This document shows positions 1 through 12,867 of a stretch of DNA of 36,227 bases, piece by piece. The DNA is from Nitrospiria bacterium (lineage in GTDB: Bacteria > Nitrospirota > Nitrospiria > JACQBZ01). Location: positions 1-36,227 of the forward strand of contig DATIYJ010000063.1 of assembly GCA_035517655.1 (NCBI GenBank), written 5' to 3'. Each line of letters opens with the position of its first letter. The first letter of the stretch is position 1. The notes under the pieces are model-generated. The model was given only the letters and a program-made list of their open reading frames with translations. It ran no database searches and was not told where the DNA came from. The position numbers and the translations under genes were made by a program.

Positions 1-18
1 CAATCCGTCTGGTGCTTT

Positions 19-46
19 GTAGGGGCGTATTGCAATACGCACCTAC
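19..46. repeat. GTAGGGGC-type palindrome, copy 1
   Basis: The two 13-base arms (GTAGGGGCGTATT and AATACGCACCTAC) are inverted complements with one mismatch around a 2-base centre. The copy is preceded by TTT and followed by GG, as is the larger copy at 1587-1654, so both belong to one family of intergenic palindromes. Confidence 0.6.
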
Positions 47-62
47 GGCGATTTGAATTATC

Positions 63-84
63 GGGCAGGCGCCGGGCCCTGCCC
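63..84. repeat. GGGCAGG/CCTGCCC palindrome
   Basis: A perfect 7-bp inverted repeat, GGGCAGG (63-69) and CCTGCCC (78-84), encloses a GC-rich loop. No U tract follows on either strand, so it is not an obvious intrinsic terminator. It may be a second kind of dispersed palindrome. Confidence 0.4.
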
Positions 85-238
85 CCACCCCCTATATATA
101 TAATGATGCAGATCGAATATATTCGTCCTTTTGGCTGCCCGTGACGAGGGTTATGACGGTCTTCTTTCGGGCCAAGACACGACCCCATGACGGCATACGG
201 ATGCGACGATGAGAAAATTTCGGCAGGACAGCGGGACG

Positions 239-267
239 ATTGTACTAAAAATCCCGGGAAAGAACAA
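239..267 (-). promoter_or_regulatory. sigma70-type promoter pointing left
   Basis: On the minus strand there is TTGTTC (262-267), a 17-bp spacer and TACAAT (239-244). It lies just downstream of the proS stop and would drive a gene beyond the left edge of the window. No target is visible here. Confidence 0.35.
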
Positions 268-304
268 GGAAGCGATGAAGGCGGGAGTTCGCTTCGCGGA
301 CCGT

Positions 305-1576
305 TCAGGCTTCGGCGGGTTTCGCGTCCGGCAGGACCAGCTTCTTGACGAGATCGATCACTTCGTCGGTCGCGACCTTCCGAATTTTTCCGTCGCGCCG
401 ATCCTTGAGCTCTACCAGTCCGTCGGCCAGGTTTTTATCGCCGATGATGACCTGGTACGGAATGCCGATCAGGTCGGCGTCGTTGAACTTCACCCCGGGC
501 CGCTCCGACCGGTCGTCGATCAGGACCTCCACGCCGTGGTTGGACAGCGTCCCGTAGATCAGCTCCGACGTGATCATCACGCGCTCGGACTGGTCGTTGA
601 CCGGGACGACATGCACCTGGTAAGGCGCGAGCGGAAGGGGCCAGACGATCCCCTTGGTGTCGTGGTTCTGCTCGATCGCGGCCGCGGCCGTCCGGCCGAT
701 CCCGATGCCGTAGCAGCCCATGACGCTCAAGGCCTCCTTGCCGTTATGGTCCAGAAACGTCGCCTTCATCGCCTCGCTGTATTTCGTCCCGAGCATGAAG
801 ATGTGGCCCACTTCGATCCCGCGATGGGTGATGAGCCGTCCCTTGCAGCGCGGGCAGGCCTTGCCCTTCGTTTTCTCCACGTTGGCCGCGAAACCGCAGG
901 AGTCGCACGCGACCAGGCTGTCTTCGCCCGTCTCGGCCAGGACCATGAACTCCTGGGAATAGGTCCCGCCGATCACACCGCTCTCCGCCTCGACCGGCTT
1001 GAACTTCAGTCCGCACCGCTCGAAGATCCGGTGGTAGGCCTGGCCCATTTTATCGTAACTGGCCTTGGCGCCCTGCTCGTCGCGGTCGAAGCTGTAGGCG
1101 TCCTTCATGAGGAATTCGCGGCCGCGCATCAGCCCGAAGCGGGGGCGGATCTCGTCCCGGAACTTGGTCTGGATCTGATACAGAATCTGGGGCAGGTGGC
1201 GGTACGATTTGACCTCGGCCCGGACGAGGTCGGTGATCACTTCCTCGTGCGTCGGCCCGAGGCAGAACTCCCGCTCGCCGCGGTCCTTCAGCCGGAGCAG
1301 TTCCTTGCCGTACTCGCCCCAGCGGCCGGTCTCGTGCCACAGCTCGGCCGGCTGGACCATCGGCATCAGCAATTCCTGCGCGCCGGCGCGGTTCATTTCC
1401 TCGCGGACGATCCGCTCGACCTTCCGGATCACCCGGAGGCCCAGCGGCAGGTAGGTGTAGATGCCGGCCGCGACTTTTCGGATCATCCCGGCGCGGATCA
1501 TCAGCCGGTGGCTGACGACCTCGGCCTCGACCGGCTCCTCGCGCAACGTGGGGATTAATAATTTTGAATAGCGCAT
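305..1576 (-). CDS. proS: prolyl-tRNA synthetase without the editing insertion
   Basis: This enzyme charges tRNA-Pro with proline in the cytoplasm. The 423-aa product shows class II motif 2 with [10 protein letters not shown] around residues 139-148, motif 3 with GIGIGR at 290-295, and a C-terminal anticodon-binding domain from about 320. Standard bacterial ProRS is near 570 aa because a cis-editing INS domain of about 180 aa sits between motifs 2 and 3. Here ANVEKT (231-236) is followed after four residues by CPRCKG (241-246), so that domain is missing exactly. Four cysteines (224, 227, 241, 244) are thereby brought together as a possible metal ribbon. It is the last gene of the uppS-to-proS operon, separated from ispG by a palindromic element. 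The ATG start lacks a clear Shine-Dalgarno sequence. Confidence 0.95.
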   Translation of the reverse strand: MRYSKLLIPTLREEPVEAEVVSHRLMIRAGMIRKVAAGIYTYLPLGLRVIRKVERIVREEMNRAGAQELLMPMVQPAELWHETGRWGEYGKELLRLKDRGEREFCLGPTHEEVITDLVRAEVKSYRHLPQILYQIQTKFRDEIRPRFGLMRGREFLMKDAYSFDRDEQGAKASYDKMGQAYHRIFERCGLKFKPVEAESGVIGGTYSQEFMVLAETGEDSLVACDSCGFAANVEKTKGKACPRCKGRLITHRGIEVGHIFMLGTKYSEAMKATFLDHNGKEALSVMGCYGIGIGRTAAAAIEQNHDTKGIVWPLPLAPYQVHVVPVNDQSERVMITSELIYGTLSNHGVEVLIDDRSERPGVKFNDADLIGIPYQVIIGDKNLADGLVELKDRRDGKIRKVATDEVIDLVKKLVLPDAKPAEA

Positions 1577-1586
1577 AATGTCATTT

Positions 1587-1654
1587 GTAGGGGCGATCCT
1601 CGTGATCGCCCTTGTCCGTGCAGATGATAGGGCGAATACAAGATTCGCCCCTAC
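1587..1654. repeat. GTAGGGGCGA nested palindromic element, copy 2
   Basis: This 68-bp element is bounded by perfect 10-bp inverted ends, GTAGGGGCGA (1587-1596) and TCGCCCCTAC (1645-1654). Inside are two smaller hairpins: GGGCGAT/ATCGCCC (1591-1597/1605-1611) and GGGCGAA/TTCGCCC (1630-1636/1644-1650). It fills almost the entire 80-bp gap between ispG and proS, so it must be transcribed in the operon mRNA, just upstream of the proS start. Confidence 0.75.
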
Positions 1655-1656
1655 GG

Positions 1657-2736
1657 TTATTTTTGATTCGTTTCCCTTTCCTTCGCCATCGCCTCGACCT
1701 CGGCCACCAGGACGTCGGCCATCTCGGACTCGGACACCTTGCCGACGATCTTCCCGCGCTTGAACAGCAGGCCGCCGTCTTTGCCGCCCGCGATGCCGAT
1801 GTCGGCCTCCATGCCCTCGCCGATCCCGTTTACGGCGCAGCCGAGGATCGAGACGTTCAACGGCGCCTTGATATGGGACAGCCGCCGCTCAAGCTCCCCG
1901 ACCAGCTTGAACATGTCGAACTCGAGCCGGCCGCAGGTGGGACAGGCGATGAAATTGATCCCGTGATGCCGAAGCTCCAGCGCTTTCAAGATCTCGAAGC
2001 CGGCCTTCACCTCCTCGACCGGATCGGCCGCGAGCGAAACCCGGATCGTGTCCCCGATCCCCCCGCCCAGCAGCAGCCCCATCCCAACGGCCGTTTTGAT
2101 GCTCCCCGCGAAGGCCGTCCCGGCCTCGGTGATCCCGAGGTGGAGCGGGTAATCCGTCTTTTTTGAGATCAGCCGGTAGGCCTCGACGCAGAGGCCGACG
2201 TGCGAGGCCTTGAGCGACAGCTTCATCTCGTAGAAGCCCAGCTCCTCCAGCATCCCGATCGCCCGCAGCGCCGATTCGACCATCGCCTCGGCCGTGGGAT
2301 AGCCGTATTTTTTAAGCAGGTCCTCCTCCAGCGATCCGGCGTTGACCCCGATCCGGATCGGGATGCCCCGGTCCCGGCAGGCCGCCGCGATCTGCGCCAC
2401 GCGGTCCTTCCCGCCGATGTTGCCCGGGTTGATCCGGATGCAGTCGACGTAGGGGGCCGCGTGGAGCGCGAGGCGGTAGTTGTAATGGATGTCGGCGACG
2501 AGGGGGATGCCGATCCGGGCCTTGATCGTTTTCAAGGCGCCGGCGGCGGTCTCGTCCACCACCGCCACGCGGACGATCTCGCAGCCGGCCTGCTCCAGCC
2601 GCCGGATCTGGTCCGCCGTCGCGTCGACGTCCCGCGTGTCCGTGGTGGTCATGGACTGGACCGAGATCGGGGCGTCGCCGCCGATCGCGACGCCGCCCAC
2701 CGTGATCGGCCGTGTTTTCCTTCGTTCGATCCTCAC
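1657..2736 (-). CDS. ispG: 4-hydroxy-3-methylbut-2-enyl diphosphate synthase
   Basis: IspG (GcpE) carries out the penultimate step of the MEP isoprenoid pathway, reducing methylerythritol cyclodiphosphate to HMBPP with a [4Fe-4S] cluster. The 359-aa product has the TIM-barrel N-terminus ([20 protein letters not shown]) and the C-terminal cluster domain: CPTC at about 264-267, then GCAVNG near 299 followed by the GEG glutamate that serves as fourth ligand. The length is normal for the short bacterial form. The start is GTG, 23 bp downstream of the rseP stop, with only a weak G-rich Shine-Dalgarno. Its neighbour dxr catalyses an early step of the same pathway. Confidence 0.96.
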   Translation of the reverse strand: MRIERRKTRPITVGGVAIGGDAPISVQSMTTTDTRDVDATADQIRRLEQAGCEIVRVAVVDETAAGALKTIKARIGIPLVADIHYNYRLALHAAPYVDCIRINPGNIGGKDRVAQIAAACRDRGIPIRIGVNAGSLEEDLLKKYGYPTAEAMVESALRAIGMLEELGFYEMKLSLKASHVGLCVEAYRLISKKTDYPLHLGITEAGTAFAGSIKTAVGMGLLLGGGIGDTIRVSLAADPVEEVKAGFEILKALELRHHGINFIACPTCGRLEFDMFKLVGELERRLSHIKAPLNVSILGCAVNGIGEGMEADIGIAGGKDGGLLFKRGKIVGKVSESEMADVLVAEVEAMAKERETNQK

Positions 2737-2759
2737 TTCAAGCGCCCCCGTCCCGTCGG

Positions 2760-3884
2760 TCAGCCCGGCTTTCCGAACAGCCGGATGATGTCGTTATAAA
2801 AGGCCAGGGCCATCAACAGAAGAAGCAACGCGAGGCCGATTTGCTGCGCGATCTCCCGTTTCCGTATGCTCAACGGACGCCCCAGGACGGCCTCGATCAC
2901 GAAGAACAGGAGATGGCCTCCATCCAATACCGGGATCGGAAGGATGTTCATCACGCCCAGCGTGATGCTCAGGATCGCGATCAGGAAGAGCAGACCCCCG
3001 ATGCCCTGGGAGGCGGCCTGGCCCGACATCTGGCCGATCAGAATCGGCCCGCCGATGTTGTCCATCGAGAGCCTTCCCTGAACGAGCCGGACCAGCCCCT
3101 CCACCGTCAGATAGGTCCATTGCCACGTGGCCTGAAACCCCTTGAGGACGGCATCGAGGGGATTCGCGGCCTGGATCTGGGCGCCGCGGGGGTTCTTCCC
3201 GATCCCGATCTGACCGACGGTCTTCTGCCCCTCCTCGGTCTCGACCGTCTTCGACGCCGGCGTAACCGTCAGGATCAAACTCTGATGGTCCCGCTCCACC
3301 GTGATCGTCAGGGGCTTTCCGGCGCTGCCGTAGATGATATCGGTCATTTGCGCCCAGGTCGATATTTTTCGGTCGCCGATCGAAACGATCCGGTCCCCCG
3401 CTTTGAAGCCGGCCGCCTGGGCCGGGGATTTCTCGATCACGGTCTCGACCACCGGCATCAGGCTGTCGAAATTCGGCACGTACATCGGGATGCCGATCGA
3501 GAGAGATCCGGTGAAAATCAGATAGGCCAGGAACATATTGAAGACCGGCCCGGCCGCCACGATCAGGATCCGTTTCCAGACCGGCGCGAGTGAAAAGGAA
3601 CGGGCCCGGTCTTCCGGGGAAAGCGCCGGCGCCTCCTCCCCCTTCTCGGGCTCTTCGCCGAAAAGCTTCACGTAGCCGCCCAGCGGAAGCGCGGAGATCA
3701 GGTATTCGGTCTCCCCGACCGTCCGGCCGATCAGCTTCGGCCCGAAGCCCAGCGAGAACTTCAGGACCTTGACCCCCAGACGACGGGCCGCCAGGAAATG
3801 GCCCAGCTCGTGAAAAAAGATCAAGACGCTGAGAACAACGAGGAAATAAAACAGGTTGTAAAGAAAATGAACGACGGATTCCAT
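2760..3884 (-). CDS. rseP: RseP-family site-2 zinc metalloprotease
   Basis: This is an inner-membrane intramembrane protease of the S2P/M50 family, which cleaves membrane-bound regulators such as anti-sigma factors and clears signal-peptide remnants. Of 374 aa, the first membrane segment carries the HELGH zinc motif (residues 25-29). A PDZ domain spans roughly 140-220, and the second active-site motif with PIPVLDGGHL lies near 317-326, followed by further hydrophobic segments. Only one PDZ domain is apparent, whereas the E. coli protein has two. The ATG lies 9 bp after the dxr stop, with AAGGAG within the dxr end. The uppS-cdsA-dxr-rseP order is a common bacterial arrangement. Confidence 0.93.
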   Translation of the reverse strand: MESVVHFLYNLFYFLVVLSVLIFFHELGHFLAARRLGVKVLKFSLGFGPKLIGRTVGETEYLISALPLGGYVKLFGEEPEKGEEAPALSPEDRARSFSLAPVWKRILIVAAGPVFNMFLAYLIFTGSLSIGIPMYVPNFDSLMPVVETVIEKSPAQAAGFKAGDRIVSIGDRKISTWAQMTDIIYGSAGKPLTITVERDHQSLILTVTPASKTVETEEGQKTVGQIGIGKNPRGAQIQAANPLDAVLKGFQATWQWTYLTVEGLVRLVQGRLSMDNIGGPILIGQMSGQAASQGIGGLLFLIAILSITLGVMNILPIPVLDGGHLLFFVIEAVLGRPLSIRKREIAQQIGLALLLLLMALAFYNDIIRLFGKPG

Positions 3885-3893
3885 GCTGCGTGC

Positions 3894-5069
3894 TTACTCC
3901 TTTTCTCCGACGGACTTGGACGCCCGCTCCCGACCCCAGCGGTCGGCCTCGAGGACGTCCTCCAGGCTTTTCACGGCCAGGGGAACGTGCGCGTCCATTG
4001 TTTTTCGTATCAGCCGGGCGATCTCCAAAAAGCCGATCCGCTCTTCGAGATAGGCCCGCACGGCCACTTCGTTGGCGGCGTTCAACACGGCCGGAAGCGT
4101 CCCGCCGATTTTAATCGCCTCGTACGCGAACCCGAGGCAGGGAAATTTTTTAAGATCCGGCGGCTCGAACGTCAGCGACCTGACCCGGGTCAGATCCAGG
4201 GCGGGAAGACCGAGCGGCAGCCGTTCCGGATAATTGAGCGCGTAGGCCAGCGGCCCGCGCATGTCCGGGACGCCCATCTGGGCGATCACGGAACCGTCCA
4301 GGTACTCCACCATGGAATGGACGATGCTCTGCCGGTGAATGACGACGTCGATCCGGTCCGGCGGCATATCAAAGAGCCAGTGGGCCTCGATCACCTCCAG
4401 GCCCTTGTTCATCAGCGTGGCCGAATCGATCGAGATTTTCGATCCCATCCGCCAGACGGGATGCCGGAGCGCCTGGGCCGGCTTGATCACGCGTCGCTTT
4501 CGGACCGGCAGGTCGAGAAGCGGCCCCCCCGACGCCGTCAGGATGAGCCGGCGCACGTCCCGCCGGCGCTGGCCGGACATCGACTGAAAAATGGCGCTGT
4601 GCTCGCTGTCGACCGGCAGAAGGGTAATTCCCTGTCTTCGGGCTTCCTGCTGAAGAATCGATCCGGCCATCACCAGCGGTTCTTTGTTGGCCAGCGCCAT
4701 CGTCTTTTTCGCCCGGATGGCCTCGAATGTCGGAACGAGTCCCGCCGACCCCACGATGGCCGAGACGACCAGATCGGCGTCGGCCAGCGTGGCCACCCGG
4801 ACCAGGCCTTCGATCCCGGACAGGACTTCGATCCCAGGATTTCGCAGGTCCGGAAGATCCCGGCACTGCCGGCGCAGGCGTTCCGCGGCCGCCGGGTCCG
4901 CCAGTGCGACGCACCGGGGGCGGAAGCGCCGAATTTGACCCAGAAGTTTATCACCGTTGCGCCCGGCTGTCAAACCCACAACCCGGAAGCGATCCGGAAA
5001 GTCCGTCACCAGCCGGAGGGTGTTGGTCCCGATGGAACCGGTTGAACCCAAGAGAACCAGTTTTTTCAT
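3894..5069 (-). CDS. dxr: 1-deoxy-D-xylulose-5-phosphate reductoisomerase
   Basis: Dxr (IspC) converts DXP to methylerythritol phosphate with NADPH, the first committed step of the MEP pathway. The 391-aa product has the NADPH-binding GSTGSIGTNTL at 8-18, the metal and substrate region DSEHSAIFQ near 152-162, the LTASGGP loop near 180, and the MGSKISIDSATLMNKGLE segment near 206-224, all intact. It is separated from cdsA by a single base, suggesting translational coupling. Together with ispG in the same operon it ties precursor supply to the undecaprenyl and lipid genes upstream. Confidence 0.97.
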   Translation of the reverse strand: MKKLVLLGSTGSIGTNTLRLVTDFPDRFRVVGLTAGRNGDKLLGQIRRFRPRCVALADPAAAERLRRQCRDLPDLRNPGIEVLSGIEGLVRVATLADADLVVSAIVGSAGLVPTFEAIRAKKTMALANKEPLVMAGSILQQEARRQGITLLPVDSEHSAIFQSMSGQRRRDVRRLILTASGGPLLDLPVRKRRVIKPAQALRHPVWRMGSKISIDSATLMNKGLEVIEAHWLFDMPPDRIDVVIHRQSIVHSMVEYLDGSVIAQMGVPDMRGPLAYALNYPERLPLGLPALDLTRVRSLTFEPPDLKKFPCLGFAYEAIKIGGTLPAVLNAANEVAVRAYLEERIGFLEIARLIRKTMDAHVPLAVKSLEDVLEADRWGRERASKSVGEKE

Positions 5070-5070
5070 T

Positions 5071-5892
5071 TTAAATCACGATCACCCGGCCGTATTGTTT
5101 CACCCAAAGCAGATAATAATAGAACAACGGCGTCGTGAAGATCAGGCTGTCCATCTTGTCCAGGATGCCGCCATGGCCCGGCAGAAAATGGCCGGAATCT
5201 TTCACCCCGGCGCTGCGCTTGAACATGGATTCCGTCAGATCGCCCATCTGACCCAACACGCCCAGCAACAACCCCAGGAACAAACCGTCGTAGACCGAAA
5301 GAAACGGGAGAAACCATTGTCGGGCCAGGACCGCGGCCAGGATGCTGGCGGCCAGTCCTCCGACGGCCCCTTCGACCGTCTTGCCGGGGCTGAGCCGCGG
5401 GGCCAAAGGGCGCCGCCCGAAGCCCTTTCCGATATAGTAAGCCCCGGTATCGCCGGCCCAGGTCACCAGGAACAAAAAGAAGATGAGATACTCCCCCTGT
5501 TCGAGACCCCGGAGCAGGATCAGATGCCCCAACAGCCAGCCGACGTAGAAGACCCCCAGCGCCGCCACGGCCGTGTCGCCGAGGGTCGTCGCCATGTCCT
5601 GATACGTCGCCAGCTGGTACAACAACCCGGCCATTCCCAAGGCCGTCAGCACCTCCCGATCCGAGAAAAAACCCTGTTCGTAGAAATGTCCCACGATCAG
5701 CCCGCCGCAGAGCAAGCCGAACAGGATCAGTCCCCGTTTCCCGGCCGGAAAATAAAGACGGTAGAACTCCAGCTGGCCGAGCAGAACGCCGAACAACACG
5801 ACAATGAAAAAGGCCGCCGGGGGAAGGTATTTGACTAAAATGAAGAAGAGCGGAAGGAAGAGGACGGCTGAGATCACGCGCTTTTGGTGCAT
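5071..5892 (-). CDS. cdsA: phosphatidate cytidylyltransferase
   Basis: CdsA makes CDP-diacylglycerol from phosphatidate and CTP, the branch point of phospholipid synthesis, in the inner membrane. The 273-aa product is strongly hydrophobic with about seven or eight membrane segments. It carries the family signature region: WAGDTGAYYIG, SPGKTVEGAVGG near 168-179 and PGHGGILDKMDSL near 235-247. Its ATG overlaps the uppS stop codon (TAATG), so the two are probably translationally coupled. Confidence 0.95.
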   Translation of the reverse strand: MHQKRVISAVLFLPLFFILVKYLPPAAFFIVVLFGVLLGQLEFYRLYFPAGKRGLILFGLLCGGLIVGHFYEQGFFSDREVLTALGMAGLLYQLATYQDMATTLGDTAVAALGVFYVGWLLGHLILLRGLEQGEYLIFFLFLVTWAGDTGAYYIGKGFGRRPLAPRLSPGKTVEGAVGGLAASILAAVLARQWFLPFLSVYDGLFLGLLLGVLGQMGDLTESMFKRSAGVKDSGHFLPGHGGILDKMDSLIFTTPLFYYYLLWVKQYGRVIVI

Positions 5893-6707
5893 TAACCTTG
5901 TCTCACCCCGCGTCGCGGAGGATTCTGGTTTTTCACCAGGCCGAAACGACGCTCCCGCTGCTGATAATCGATCAGGGCCTCCAGAAAATCACGCCGTCGG
6001 AAGTCCGGCCACAGGGTCGGCGTGAAGTAGAGTTCGGTATACGCCATCTGCCAGAGAAGGAAATTGCTGATGCGGGTCTCTCCGCTGGTCCGGATCATGA
6101 GATCGGGGTCCGGCAGGTCGGCCGTGTTCAGGTACTGACCCACCAGCGCCTCGTCCACCGCCTCCCGCGTGAACAGGCCCTTCTGAAGATCGTCGTACAG
6201 CCTTAACATCGCCTCGACGATTTCGGCCCGGCCCCCGTAGCTCAACGCGATCGTCAACACCATTTTTTCATTGGACAACGTGGCCGACTCGGCCGCGCGG
6301 ATCCAGTGGGCGACGGAGGCCGGCAGGCGGTGGATCTGGCCGATCGTCTTAAAGCGGATCCGGTGTTCCATGAGCGAGGCCATTTCTTTCTGGAGGTATC
6401 CTTCCAGCAGCGTCATCAGCTCGTTCACCTCGTCCTGGGGGCGTTGCCAGTTCTCCACCGAGAACGCATAGATCGTCAGGGCATAGATCCCCAGTTCCCG
6501 GCAGACCGTCACCGCGTCCCGGACGGAACGGATTCCCTCGCGATGGCCGGCGATCCGGGGCAGTCCCCGCATCTCGGCCCACCGCCCGTTGCCGTCCATG
6601 ATGATGGCCACATGCCGCGGGAGGCGGGCCCGGTTCACCAGCGCCTGAAGCTGGGGGTCGCCCAACGGTTCGTTGCCTATTCCGATTTTCTTCAACGGGT
6701 TTTCCAT
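5892..6707 (-). CDS. uppS: undecaprenyl diphosphate synthase (cis-prenyltransferase)
   Basis: UppS condenses isopentenyl diphosphate onto farnesyl diphosphate to make the C55 carrier lipid for peptidoglycan and O-antigen. The 271-aa product has the signature HVAIIMDGNGRWAE near residues 31-44, with the catalytic Asp in MDGNGR, and the later region with RTSGETRISNFLLWQ that binds pyrophosphate. It is the first gene of the six-gene operon; its promoter lies at 6732-6760. No strong Shine-Dalgarno precedes the ATG. Confidence 0.96.
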   Translation of the reverse strand: MENPLKKIGIGNEPLGDPQLQALVNRARLPRHVAIIMDGNGRWAEMRGLPRIAGHREGIRSVRDAVTVCRELGIYALTIYAFSVENWQRPQDEVNELMTLLEGYLQKEMASLMEHRIRFKTIGQIHRLPASVAHWIRAAESATLSNEKMVLTIALSYGGRAEIVEAMLRLYDDLQKGLFTREAVDEALVGQYLNTADLPDPDLMIRTSGETRISNFLLWQMAYTELYFTPTLWPDFRRRDFLEALIDYQQRERRFGLVKNQNPPRRGVRQG

Positions 6708-6731
6708 GGGGTTTTCCAGGACGCTTTTTCA

Positions 6732-6760
6732 AGCATACAACACTAACACAGTCCGGTCAA
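6732..6760 (-). promoter_or_regulatory. promoter of the uppS-proS operon
   Basis: On the minus strand there is TTGACC (6755-6760), a 17-bp spacer and TATGCT (6732-6737). The predicted start lies about 18-20 nt before the uppS ATG. Placed right after the gltD terminator, it makes the two operons independent. Confidence 0.7.
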
Positions 6761-6784
6761 AATTCATAGCGCCGTCGGAAGTTC

Positions 6785-6816
6785 AAAATAAAAACGGGCG
6801 ACAGGTTGGGTCGCCC
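6785..6816 (-). terminator. rho-independent terminator of gltBD
   Basis: Reading the minus strand, a perfect 7-bp GC-rich stem GGGCGAC/GTCGCCC with a 7-nt loop (6796-6816) is followed by G and then TTTTTATTTT. It lies about 37 bp after the gltD stop codon. Confidence 0.85.
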
Positions 6817-6852
6817 CGGAAAAATCCGACTCCTCGAACCGGACGGAAACAC

Positions 6853-8299
6853 TTATCGGACGGCCGCGCCGGCGGGCGCGCGCGCGCGAAGGTATTGATC
6901 GATCCCTTTCGCGGCGTCGCGGCCCTCCCGAATCGCCCAGACGATCAGGGAGGCGCCCCGTTTCATATCGCCGGCGGCGAAGACCCCTTCGACGCTGGTC
7001 ATCTGATTTTCATCCACCGCCACATGGCCGCGCGCATCCAGCCCGACCCCGAGATCCTCCAGCAGGCCCGTCCGCACCGGACCGGTGAAACCCATCGCCA
7101 ACAGAACCAGATCGGCGTCCAGCTCGAATTCCGTTCCGGGCATCTCCACGAACCGGGTGCGTCCGGACGGGTCCGTCTTCATCTCGACCCGCACCGCCTG
7201 AAGCCGGCTCACCCGCCCGTCCCGGCCGGAAAACCGTTGGGTGGAAACGCTCCATTCCCGCCGGCAACCTTCCTCGTGCGCGTGGGACGTCCGGAGCATC
7301 ATCGGCCAGAGCGGCCACGGCGTCGACGCGGCCCGGCTCTCGGGCGGCTGGGGCAGGAGCTCGAACTGATAAACCTCCTTCGCCCCCTGGCGGTGCACGG
7401 TTCCGAGGCAATCGGAACCGGTGTCCCCCCCGCCGATGATCACCACGCGTTTATCCTTGGCCGTGATCCGGACCGACGGATCGATCGCGTCGCCGGCGTT
7501 GATCTTGTTTTGCTGCGTGAGGTAATCCATGGCGGGATGGATTCCGGAAAGTTCCCGGCCGGGCACCGGAAGCTCGCGGGCCGTCATCGCGCCGCCGCAC
7601 AGGCAGACGGCATCGAAGCGCTTCCGCAGCAGATCCGCCGGAAAATCGGGGCCGACATCCACACCGGTCTTGAACGCGACCCCCTCCGCGCGCATCTGCT
7701 CCAAGCGGCGGTCCAGGACCGATTTTTCCATTTTGAAGTCCGGGATGCCGTACCGAAGCAGACCGCCGATCCGGTCGGCCTTCTCGAAGACCGTGACCGC
7801 GTGTCCCGCGCGGGCCAGCTGCTGCGCGGCCGCCAGGCCGGCGGGGCCGGATCCGACCACGGCCACGGCGTACCCGGTCGGCTTCTCCGGGAGAACCGGC
7901 GTCACCCAGCCCTCGTCGAAGCCGCGGTCGATGATATTCCATTCGACGATCCGGATGGCCACCGGATCCTCGATGATCCCCAACACGCAGGCCGACTCGC
8001 ACGGTGCCGGGCAGAGCCGCCCGGTGAACTCCGGAAAATTGTTGGTGGAATGAAGCATCTTCAACGCGTCCTTCCACCGCCCCTGAAAAACAAGATCATT
8101 CCAGTCCGGAATCATGTTCTGGACCGGACAGCCGTTGTTGCTCTGACAGAACGGCACGCCGCAATCCATGCAGCGGGCGCCCTGGGCCTTGAGCGCTTCC
8201 TCGGAAATCGGCCGGTAGAACTCCCGCCAGTCATGGACCCGCTCCTCGACCGGTCTCCGCTTGGGGCCCTCCCTCCGGATCTTTAAAAATCCCTTGGGG

Positions 8300-8307
<8 letters not shown>
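6853..8307 (-). CDS. gltD: glutamate synthase small (beta) subunit
   Basis: GltD passes electrons from NADPH through FAD and Fe-S clusters to GltB for glutamate formation from glutamine and 2-oxoglutarate. The 484-aa product has an N-terminal cysteine-rich domain (Cys 46, 49, 54, 60 and 99, 103, 107), an FAD-binding [10 protein letters not shown] at 152-161, an NAD(P)-binding [10 protein letters not shown] at 291-300, and the C-terminal AMGFTGP motif. The ATG lies inside the end of gltB (8-bp overlap, ATGGGTGA), which indicates translational coupling. A terminator follows. Length and motifs are normal. Confidence 0.96.
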
Positions 8308-12832
<4,525 letters not shown>

Positions 12833-12838
12833 CTACTT

Positions 12839-12867
12839 AAAATACTAAAAACCGCCCTCGGTGTCAA
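12839..12867 (-). promoter_or_regulatory. strong promoter of gltBD, predicting a leaderless mRNA
   Basis: On the minus strand there is a consensus TTGACA (12862-12867), a 17-bp spacer and TATTTT (12839-12844). Only six bases (AAGTAG) separate the -10 box from the gltB ATG, so the likely +1 is the A of ATG. The -35 box overlaps the stop codon of the DUF3300 gene. Confidence 0.75.

Larger units (their letters stand above)
1..304. other. gene-free left end with palindromes and a leftward promoter
   Basis: There is no convincing gene here. The stretch holds two short palindromes (19-46 and 63-84), an AT run (TATATATA near 95-102) and a good leftward promoter at 239-267. A 34-codon minus-strand reading frame downstream of that promoter resembles nothing I recognise. 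No U-tract terminator for proS is visible, so where proS transcription ends is unclear. Confidence 0.5.

Noticed and set aside
93-200. 34-codon minus-strand frame downstream of the leftward promoter at 239-267
   Set aside because: No Shine-Dalgarno, no recognisable pattern, and it ends in the TATATA run; too short to support.
209-1558. Plus-strand open frame of 449 codons opposite proS
   Set aside because: It is antisense to an unmistakable ProRS, has no domain features and no proper ribosome site.
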